This document shows positions 15,990-23,453 of a stretch of DNA of 64,000 nt, one piece after another. Source of the DNA: Hymenobacter mucosus (GTDB lineage Bacteria > Bacteroidota > Bacteroidia > Cytophagales > Hymenobacteraceae); NCBI RefSeq assembly GCF_900188255.1, contig NZ_FZNS01000003.1, forward strand, positions 611,280 to 675,279, read 5' to 3'. The notes under the pieces are model-generated. The model was given only the letters and a program-made list of their open reading frames with translations. It was not told where the DNA came from and did no database searches. Each line of letters begins with the position of its first letter. Positions within the stretch are counted from its first letter, which is position 1. The translations under genes were made by a program, and so were the position numbers.

Positions 15990-18900
15990 ATGAAAGCATT
16001 GTTATTGCAAATCAGTGACATACATGTAAAAGGTTCTAAAGACAAAATTTTTGCTCGTAAAGATCTTATAGTTGAAGCAACCCGTGTTATCCCACGAGAT
16101 TATCAAGCATGCTTCGTTGTCGTAACAGGTGACATTGCTTATGCCGGAAAGGAGGAGGAGTATGCTGATTCGTTAGATATTTTCGAAACAATCAAAATAG
16201 GTCTTAAACAGGAGTTTAATAATAATATTCCTGTATTTATGATTGCAATTCCTGGTAATCATGATTGTGATTTTGGTCCAGTCAATTTGTTGCGCGATAA
16301 TATTATCCCTGTAATAAGAGGTGGAGTTGGATTAGATGATTTTATGATCAATGCATGTGTGCAAGTCCAGGAGAAATTCAACGTTCTTTTAAAGGGTTAT
16401 TTTCAGGAAAATATAAATATTCATAATAATTTATATTGGGAGTACTTTTTCAATATCGATGGAGAGACTATTCTATTTAGATGTTGCAATACTGCATGGC
16501 TATCAGAGTTAAAAGAAAAGCCAGGCCAAATGTATTATCCTGTTGATTATATACCTGAACAGGAGCAACATTCAGATGTTGTGGTGTCTATATTTCATCA
16601 CCCCTACAACTGGTTAACTCCTGATAATGGACGTTCCTTTAGAAAGCGTATTGAGCAGGTTTCTGATTTTATATTAACTGGTCATGAGCATGATGTTACT
16701 CATAGAATAGTTAAGTCAAATGATGGCCAGAATAACTCCTATATAGAAGGCGGTGCTTTACAAGATTCCTATGATTCATCCACAAGTGAGTTTAATGGTA
16801 TTTTAATTGATTCAACCGAAAATAAGTATAAATTATATAATTTTAAGTGGTTTACAGATCGTTATGCTCCAACACCTTCATCCCCAGTTTGGCAGCAATA
16901 TGTGCCTAATAAGTTAAGGAGTAAAAATGAATTCGCGCTCAGCGAAACAGGGAGTAATTGGCTCCATGAGCTAGGATTACAAGTTAATCATCCTAGTAGG
17001 GGTTTGTTGATTAGAAATGATATTTATGTTTATCCTGATTTGTTAGACATAAATAACAGAAGTAAAGGGGTTTCTAAAAATGTAAAAGGAGAGGATTTGA
17101 TTAATAAATTAAAGGAATTTAATAGGATTATAATTAGTGGAACAGATGATTCTGGTAAAACGGCGTTAGCAAAACAGTGTTTTCAAGATGCTTGGGATGT
17201 CGGTTTTGTGCCTGTATACTTAGATGGTGGCAGTGGTAGAGCAATATCATCAGATGAATCTTTGATTGATACACTTGGTGCTGAGTGTGAAAAACTATAC
17301 ACTGGAATTGATTTAAATAAGTATAAACAGTTGAGTAAAGATAAACATCTTGTAATTATTGATAATTTTGACAAGATTAAATTCAAAAAAGGCAAAAGAT
17401 CTGCTAAGGAAATTGTTGATAGATTGCTTGAATTTTCTGGATGTGTTATTCTATTTTCGAACGATATAGCTCTTCAAGCATCAGAACTTATTAGTGATAG
17501 TTTAGTATTTCTTACGGAAGGTGATGATTATTTCCGTGAATATAGAATTTTGCCCTTTGGTCATTATAGAAGGGAGAAATTAATAAACAGATGGTTTTCT
17601 TTAGATGATAAAGTGGCGGATAACGAATCTGACTTTTATAGAAAAGTAGATCAGGTTAAAAAACTCTTGGATACGGTAATTGGTAACAATTACATTCCGC
17701 CATATCCAGTTGTGTTACTTCCAATTTTGCAGGAGCAACACCATTCAGAGCGGGTGAATACTAGTGCAAGTACTTATGGGTATTTCTATGAATTATTGAT
17801 AAAGCGCTCGTTAGTTGAAAAGAACTGGGGTCAAGTAAATGCTGATATTAAAACTGGCTATCTAACATTTCTAGCTAAATATATGCTAGATCATGACATT
17901 GAGGAGTTAAATGATAGAATGAGTAGAGAGTTTCATGGATACTATGAAGATACTTATGGAATTAAAGTTAGTTATTCTGGTATTGTTGCGTCCCTTTCAG
18001 AAACACATATATTGGAAATAAATGATGACTCATTTAAATTTAAATACCCCTATATCTTCTATTATTTTGCTGCGACAAGCTTAAGAGACAATGTCTCTGA
18101 TTTAGAAACTAGGAATAAAATTGAAGAGCTTACTACTTCGTTATATGAAGAAAAAAGTGCAAATATACTATTGTTTTTAACTCATTTAACAAAGAATAGA
18201 TTTATAGTGGAAAAAATGGTGAATGCTGCTAGTACAGTTTTTCCTCAAGTGGCTCCAGCTAAAATTGTTAAGGATAGCAACATATTAGCAGATGTAAATT
18301 TTAATCCGATTACTGTATTTGAGGAAAAGGACGTTAAAGAATCAAGGGATGCTCGTAATAAACAGATTGATGATGTGGTAGCTGATAAAGGGCAAACAGA
18401 TGAAATAGAAGAATATGAGGCCGTTGAAGAGAATGAAGAATTGGATATTCAAGAAGAAGTAGAAGCTATACCAGAAGAATATGAGCAGAGTGTAAGGACT
18501 GTGAGTACAGCGTTAAAAACAATGCAAATATTAGGGCAGTTATTGAAAAATTATGTAGGTACAATGGAAGCTCAATCTAAGAATACGTTAGTTAAAGAAT
18601 GTGTTGGTATTGGGTTGCGAACACTAGGGTATATGTTTACTTTATTAGAGGAAAATAAAAAAGATTTTGTTGAAGGTATGACTGAAATTATTAAAAACGA
18701 TAATCCGGGTATTGCAGATAGTGACGCTCATAGCAGAGCCATTCAATCAATTTTTGGGACTTTGCATTTTAATACTTATGCTATTATAAGATCTATTTCC
18801 AATGCAATCGGTTCACCAGCACTTAATCAAGTTTATGATAAAATGATAGAAACCGATACATCCCCAGCAGTGAGGCTTATATATACATCTTTGCTTTTTG

Positions 18901-19115
18901 ATCATAGTGCTGCATTCCCAATAAAAAATATGGTGCAGTCAAGTGAAATTTTAAAGGGCAATGTATTGGCGCTAGAAGTGCTAAAAAGTTTGACTTTAAA
19001 TCAATTTTACTTGTTTAATATACCGTATAAAATAAAACAACAGGCATGTGAACAACTTGGTATAAGATACAACGCAATTATAGGGGCTGATAAGAGACAG
19101 AAGCTTCTTAAATAG
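15990..19115 (+). CDS. Metallophosphoesterase-STAND/NACHT-like ATPase fusion, candidate defence protein
   Basis: The 1041-residue protein has three visible parts. Residues 1-290 are a calcineurin-like phosphoesterase with all metal motifs: SDIH (Asp10, His12), GD (47-48), GNHD (89-92), HH (203-204) and GHEH (231-234). Residues about 370-560 hold a P-loop ATPase: Walker A GTDDSGKT (384-391), Walker B LVIIDN (454-459), and a PFGHYRREKLINRWF block like the conserved Pro segment of STAND/NACHT proteins. The rest is mostly helical, with a very acidic stretch near residues 795-835. It is strongly AT-rich (line 17041-17100 has 18 G/C of 60) against GC-rich neighbours, so it was probably acquired. 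This layout fits a bacterial NLR-like immune sensor with a phosphoesterase effector; no partner gene is seen. The defence role is inferred. Confidence 0.85.
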   Translation: MKALLLQISDIHVKGSKDKIFARKDLIVEATRVIPRDYQACFVVVTGDIAYAGKEEEYADSLDIFETIKIGLKQEFNNNIPVFMIAIPGNHDCDFGPVNLLRDNIIPVIRGGVGLDDFMINACVQVQEKFNVLLKGYFQENINIHNNLYWEYFFNIDGETILFRCCNTAWLSELKEKPGQMYYPVDYIPEQEQHSDVVVSIFHHPYNWLTPDNGRSFRKRIEQVSDFILTGHEHDVTHRIVKSNDGQNNSYIEGGALQDSYDSSTSEFNGILIDSTENKYKLYNFKWFTDRYAPTPSSPVWQQYVPNKLRSKNEFALSETGSNWLHELGLQVNHPSRGLLIRNDIYVYPDLLDINNRSKGVSKNVKGEDLINKLKEFNRIIISGTDDSGKTALAKQCFQDAWDVGFVPVYLDGGSGRAISSDESLIDTLGAECEKLYTGIDLNKYKQLSKDKHLVIIDNFDKIKFKKGKRSAKEIVDRLLEFSGCVILFSNDIALQASELISDSLVFLTEGDDYFREYRILPFGHYRREKLINRWFSLDDKVADNESDFYRKVDQVKKLLDTVIGNNYIPPYPVVLLPILQEQHHSERVNTSASTYGYFYELLIKRSLVEKNWGQVNADIKTGYLTFLAKYMLDHDIEELNDRMSREFHGYYEDTYGIKVSYSGIVASLSETHILEINDDSFKFKYPYIFYYFAATSLRDNVSDLETRNKIEELTTSLYEEKSANILLFLTHLTKNRFIVEKMVNAASTVFPQVAPAKIVKDSNILADVNFNPITVFEEKDVKESRDARNKQIDDVVADKGQTDEIEEYEAVEENEELDIQEEVEAIPEEYEQSVRTVSTALKTMQILGQLLKNYVGTMEAQSKNTLVKECVGIGLRTLGYMFTLLEENKKDFVEGMTEIIKNDNPGIADSDAHSRAIQSIFGTLHFNTYAIIRSISNAIGSPALNQVYDKMIETDTSPAVRLIYTSLLFDHSAAFPIKNMVQSSEILKGNVLALEVLKSLTLNQFYLFNIPYKIKQQACEQLGIRYNAIIGADKRQKLLK

Positions 19116-19120
19116 TTAAA

Positions 19121-19193
19121 TATGCTTAAAAAATTACGCCACCTCTACAAGACTCTTAAAGTCTCGTAGAGGTGGCGTAATTTTTTAAGCATA
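19121..19193. terminator. 28-bp-arm hairpin between convergent genes
   Basis: Arms 19121-19148 and 19166-19193 are perfect reverse complements, with a further GACT/AGTC pairing inside the loop. It gives A6 and T6 tracts and so can end both the AT-rich gene and the convergent mfd transcript. It also marks the right edge of the AT-rich island. Confidence 0.85.
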
Positions 19194-19236
19194 AGAATAC
19201 TTACTTGCCTGTTTAATACAACTGTTTTATTAGCAG

Positions 19237-22200
19237 CTACACCCCCACCTTCTCCTCACTTCCCAACTCACTCAAAATTCGTTGGGCGGCTTGCACGTTT
19301 TTCACGTCCTCGATGCTGATGATAAGCTGCTCCTTGCGCTCCTTCATGGAGGCCGAGCGGGGGTGGGTTTGCACGTAGCTGAGAATGTTGCCGAAGGTGG
19401 GGCCCTGGAAGTAGGGCTCGTTGTTGGTGGCCGGGATGAAGCCTTTCAGCAGGTTCTTCTTCAGCGTCAGCTTCTCGAAGCCGGCGTGGCAGGCCTGCCA
19501 GCGCAGGCGCACAATGTCGGCTAGCTGCTCTACCTCGGCGGGCAGCGGCCCGAAGCGGTCCACCATGCCGGTGAGCACCTTGCGCAGCTCCTCGGGGCCT
19601 TTGGCGCGGTCTAGCTTGCTGTAGAGCTGTAAGCGTTCCGACACGCTGCTCACGTAGGCATCGGGGATAAGGATTTGCAGGTCGGTTTCGATGTTGCACT
19701 CCTTGGGGCGGCCGGTGCCGGCGGCTTCTTGCAGGCGCTGGGTAGGGTCGCCGAGGAACAGGTCGCGGAACTCGGTTTCCTTCAGCTCCTGCACGGCCTC
19801 ATCCAGAATCTGGTGGTAGGTCTCGAAACCCAAGTCGTTGATAAAGCCCGACTGCTCGCCGCCCAGCAGGTTGCCCGCCCCCCGAATGTCGAGGTCGCGC
19901 ATGGCTACGTTGAAGCCCGCGCCCAGGTCTGAGAATTCCTCCAGGGTGCTCAGGCGCTTGCGGGCATCGGAAGGTAGGCCGGCTACCGGAGGCGTGAGCA
20001 GATAGCAGTAGGCCTTCTTGTTGGAGCGGCCTACCCGCCCGCGCATCTGGTGCAGGTCGGAGAGGCCGTGCATGTGGGCGCGGTTGATGATGATGGTGTT
20101 GGCGTTGGCAATGTCCAAACCCGACTCGATGAGGGTAGTACTCACCAGTACATCGAAGTCGCCATCCACGAACTTCATCATGCGCTTTTCCAGCAGGTCG
20201 CCGTCCATCTGCCCGTGCACGTAGGTTACGCGGGCGTCGGGCACGAGGCGCAGAATCATGCTGGCCTGCTCCTCAATATCCTTAATGCGGTTGTGCACGA
20301 AAAACACCTGCCCGCCCCGCTTCAGCTCCCGCGAAATAGCATCCCGAATCAAGAGCTCATCAAACACGTGCAGCTCAGTTTGCACCGGCTGGCGGTTGGG
20401 TGGGGGCGTGGCAATCACGCTCAGGTCGCGGGCGCCCATAAGGGAAAAGTGCAGGGTGCGCGGAATGGGCGTGGCCGAGAGCGTGAGCGTGTCCACGTTC
20501 ACCTTCAGCTCCTTTAGCTTGTCCTTGGTTTTCACCCCGAACTTCTGCTCTTCGTCAATCACCAGCAAGCCCAGGTCTTTGAACTGCACGTCCTTGTTGG
20601 TGAGGCGGTGGGTACCAATGAGAATGTCGGTTTTGCCCTCTGCCACCCGGCCCAGCGTGTCCTTGATCTGCTTGGTCGTCTTGAAGCGGTTGACGTACTC
20701 CACCGTCACGGGCAGGTCGGCGAGCCGCTCCCGGAAGGTTTTGTAGTGCTGCATAGCCAGGATGGTGGTTGGCACCAGAATGGCTACCTGCTTCCCGTCG
20801 GCCACGGCCTTGAACGCCGCCCGAATGGCTACTTCCGTCTTGCCGAAACCCACGTCGCCGCACACCAGGCGGTCCATGGGGTGGGGTACCTCCATGTCGC
20901 GCTTCACGTCCTCGGTGGCTTTGGCCTGGTCGGGGGTATCCTCATAGATGAAGCTTGATTCCAGCTCGGCCTGCATAAAGGAATCGTGGGCGAAGGCGTG
21001 GCCGGGCGCGGTTTTGCGCTTGGCGTACAGCCGAATCAGCTCAGCCGCAATGTCCTTCACCTTCTTCTTGACGGACTTCTTCTTGTTTTCCCACTCCGGC
21101 GAGCCCAGCTTGCTCATGGTGGGCGGCGTGCCCTCGGCCCCGCTGTACTTGGCAATCTTGTGCAGGGCGTGAATGCTCACGGTCAGCACATCGTCGTCGC
21201 GGTACACCAGCCGGATGGCCTCCTGCACCCGGTCGTTAATTTCTACCTGCGTGAGGCCCGCAAAGCGCGCAATACCGTAGTCCTGGTGCACCACGTAGTC
21301 GCCGGGTACCAGGGTGCGCAGCTCTTTCAAAGTCAGCGCCTTCTTCTTGCTAAACTTGCGGGTTTCCTGAGCCCGGTAATACCGCTCAAAAAGCTGGTGG
21401 TCGGTGTAAACGATGAGCTTGAGGGTTTCATCAATGAAGCCCTCGCGCAAGCCCAGCAGCAAGTGCTGAAATTGCACGTTGTTGTCCAGCTCGTCGAAGA
21501 TGGTGCGTAGGCGGTCGGCCTGGCGTACCTGCTCGGCCGCAATGATGTTGGTGTAGCCCTTCTTCTGGTTGTCGTGCAGGTTCTTTACAATGCGGTTGAA
21601 GTCCTTGCCAAAGCTGGGCTGGGGCTTGCTGCTGAACTGGAACTCCTCGGCCCCGGCTTTGAAGTGAAACCGCTTGCCGAACTCCACCACCGCAAACCCA
21701 TCCAGCAGTTTCTTCAACGACTTCCCGGACTCAAACAGGTCGTCGGGCTTGCTTACTACCTGCGTGCCACCTGAAGCGGCCAGCAACTCCTTAAAACCGT
21801 GCTCGGCCTTATCGAAGTATTCGTCTACCACGTCCAAGGTCTGGCGTACGTCCTTGGCCCAGAGCACGGTATTCTTCGGGATGAAGTCTAGGAAGGCTTC
21901 CCGTGTTTCCTGGAGCAGCTTGGTTTGTACGTTCGGGATGATGCTTACCTGCTGGCGCTTCTCCACCGACAGTTGACTTTCGGGGTCAAACGTGCGAATC
22001 GTCTCTACCTCGTCCCCGAACAATTCAATGCGGTAGGGCAGCTCGTTGGCGTAGCTGAAAATGTCTACAATGCCCCCGCGCACCGCAAATTGGCCCGCCT
22101 CATACACAAAGTCGCTCCGCTCGAAGTCGTACTCCGCCAGCATATCACTCACGAAGTTCACATCCAGCTTATCGCCTACCTTCACCAGGAAGGTGTTGGC

Positions 22201-22773
22201 TACCAAACTTTTCTTGTTGATTACCTTCTCGAACAGGGCCTCGGGGTAGGTTACGATGAGGGCCCCGGCGGTTTCCTTGGCCGTGGCTTTCACACGCTTC
22301 TTGCCCTTGGGCTGGTTTTCCGGCGCCGTTACTTCTTCGGCATCGTCGGCCGCCTGCTCGGCAGTAGTCTTGGGGCCGCGGTGGGAGTTGAGCTTGTTCA
22401 GCACCTCGGCCCGCATGAGCACATTGGCATTTTCCGTCTCATCGAAGCTGTAGGGCCGCTTGTAGGAGGTAGGAAACAGCAGCGGCTCTTCCTCGGGCAC
22501 CAAGTGCTGCAGGTCGGCCAGGAAGTAGGCTGCCTCATCCCGGTCGTGCAAAATAAACAAGTGATGCTGATCCGGGAACTCCTGGTGCAGGGCCGCGGCC
22601 AGCACCGCATCCTGGCTACCTACTAACCCGCGCAGATGCAGGCGTACGGCGCTGGCATCGGCCTTGTCGGCCGTGCCGCGCAGGGTATTTGCCGTGGCCG
22701 GATTCAGGCGGGCGCCCACAGCCAGGGCGGTAGGGTCCAGGGAGTAGAGCTTGAGAAAATCGGAAACCTTCAA
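19237..22773 (-). CDS. mfd: Transcription-repair coupling factor Mfd
   Basis: The 1178-residue protein is a full-length Mfd, which removes RNA polymerase stalled at DNA lesions and recruits UvrA. It has the UvrB-like N-terminal part, the RNA-polymerase-interacting domain (LVPGDYVVHQDYGIARFAGL), and the RecG-like translocase: Walker A GDVGFGKTE, DEEQ box (LVIDEEQKFGV), SATPIPRTL and the QMRGRVGRS motif VI. An internal insert rich in charged residues (about 135-170) is a lineage feature. The start is TTG at 22773: no ATG or GTG lies between it and the upstream in-frame TAG. A minus-strand promoter candidate lies 24 bases upstream. Confidence 0.97.
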   Translation of the reverse strand: MKVSDFLKLYSLDPTALAVGARLNPATANTLRGTADKADASAVRLHLRGLVGSQDAVLAAALHQEFPDQHHLFILHDRDEAAYFLADLQHLVPEEEPLLFPTSYKRPYSFDETENANVLMRAEVLNKLNSHRGPKTTAEQAADDAEEVTAPENQPKGKKRVKATAKETAGALIVTYPEALFEKVINKKSLVANTFLVKVGDKLDVNFVSDMLAEYDFERSDFVYEAGQFAVRGGIVDIFSYANELPYRIELFGDEVETIRTFDPESQLSVEKRQQVSIIPNVQTKLLQETREAFLDFIPKNTVLWAKDVRQTLDVVDEYFDKAEHGFKELLAASGGTQVVSKPDDLFESGKSLKKLLDGFAVVEFGKRFHFKAGAEEFQFSSKPQPSFGKDFNRIVKNLHDNQKKGYTNIIAAEQVRQADRLRTIFDELDNNVQFQHLLLGLREGFIDETLKLIVYTDHQLFERYYRAQETRKFSKKKALTLKELRTLVPGDYVVHQDYGIARFAGLTQVEINDRVQEAIRLVYRDDDVLTVSIHALHKIAKYSGAEGTPPTMSKLGSPEWENKKKSVKKKVKDIAAELIRLYAKRKTAPGHAFAHDSFMQAELESSFIYEDTPDQAKATEDVKRDMEVPHPMDRLVCGDVGFGKTEVAIRAAFKAVADGKQVAILVPTTILAMQHYKTFRERLADLPVTVEYVNRFKTTKQIKDTLGRVAEGKTDILIGTHRLTNKDVQFKDLGLLVIDEEQKFGVKTKDKLKELKVNVDTLTLSATPIPRTLHFSLMGARDLSVIATPPPNRQPVQTELHVFDELLIRDAISRELKRGGQVFFVHNRIKDIEEQASMILRLVPDARVTYVHGQMDGDLLEKRMMKFVDGDFDVLVSTTLIESGLDIANANTIIINRAHMHGLSDLHQMRGRVGRSNKKAYCYLLTPPVAGLPSDARKRLSTLEEFSDLGAGFNVAMRDLDIRGAGNLLGGEQSGFINDLGFETYHQILDEAVQELKETEFRDLFLGDPTQRLQEAAGTGRPKECNIETDLQILIPDAYVSSVSERLQLYSKLDRAKGPEELRKVLTGMVDRFGPLPAEVEQLADIVRLRWQACHAGFEKLTLKKNLLKGFIPATNNEPYFQGPTFGNILSYVQTHPRSASMKERKEQLIISIEDVKNVQAAQRILSELGSEEKVGV

Positions 22774-23146
22774 AACAAGTATCGGCTAGGGGGAGGCAAA
22801 GGTAGAAGCCCGGCCGAAGGCAACTCCGGTCGGGCACGCAGTAAGCAACGTACGCCACCGGCGCACAAGCGTAGTTCTCAAAGGTACAATAGCGGCCACT
22901 GCCCCGTGGGAAAGCAGATAACAGAGGGGACGTACCTGCTCGCGGGGGAGGTACTACCGCTGTTCTGGCCGTTTGAACCACCTTGGTTTCACCTCCACGC
23001 AGGAGAGAAGCCAGCTGGCGTTCTTCGAGAGGAATACGCGCTAGTCAATACCGCTGCTGGCGCGCGAAAGTTTCCGACACTTTTCGGTAACACTCCCGTA
23101 TCTTCCTAATTCACGCAGTACAAGTAGCCCCGGTGGGTATAAGGCT
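22774..23146. other. Divergent intergenic region
   Basis: I see no gene in these 373 bases; the frames that cross it are antisense to mfd or unconvincing. It holds the mfd promoter candidate. Confidence 0.4.
22797..22823 (-). promoter_or_regulatory. Promoter candidate for mfd
   Basis: On the minus strand, TACCTTTG (22804 to 22797) matches TAnnTTTG, and TTG (22823 to 22821) lies 16 bases upstream. The mfd TTG start codon is 23 bases further down. Confidence 0.5.
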
Positions 23147-23359
23147 ATGACGGAGAACCAACAGCAGAACGGTGCGGAGGAGTGGGACAACCTCCTACAC
23201 CACCTGCGACAAATTCGCGAGCAAGTGCGCGAGCAGGGCCCCTTGCCCGACCACGAAAAAGAAGAAGTAGCCGATGCATTTCGCCGCGGCCTGGCCCTGC
23301 TGGAAAACCAGGTGCGCGATATTGAAGGCGAAATAAAAGGCAGCTCCGGCCAGTGGTAG
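23147..23359 (+). CDS. Small acidic coiled-coil hypothetical protein
   Basis: The 70-residue protein is almost entirely charged and helical (WDNLLHHLRQIREQVREQG, then EEVADAFRRGLALLENQVRD), with heptad-like leucines. It starts at the ATG at 23147 and is followed by a strong hairpin, which supports expression. I do not recognise the family. Confidence 0.6.
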   Translation: MTENQQQNGAEEWDNLLHHLRQIREQVREQGPLPDHEKEEVADAFRRGLALLENQVRDIEGEIKGSSGQW

Positions 23360-23373
23360 CTGGCGCTAAACGC

Positions 23374-23433
23374 GCCACTGCCCGGCTACCCGCTACTTCC
23401 TGATCAGAAAGTAACGGGTAGCCGGGCAGTGGC
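23374..23433. terminator. 19-bp-arm hairpin between convergent genes
   Basis: Arms 23374-23392 and 23415-23433 are perfect complements, with a weaker inner pairing around a TGATCA centre. It sits between the small plus-strand gene and the convergent beta-helix gene. Confidence 0.75.
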
Positions 23434-23453
23434 AGCCCTATGACTACGTAGGG

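Noticed and set aside
21925..22626. A 233-codon plus-strand frame within mfd
   Set aside because: It is antisense to the well-supported Mfd reading frame and has a composition typical of reverse-strand shadows.
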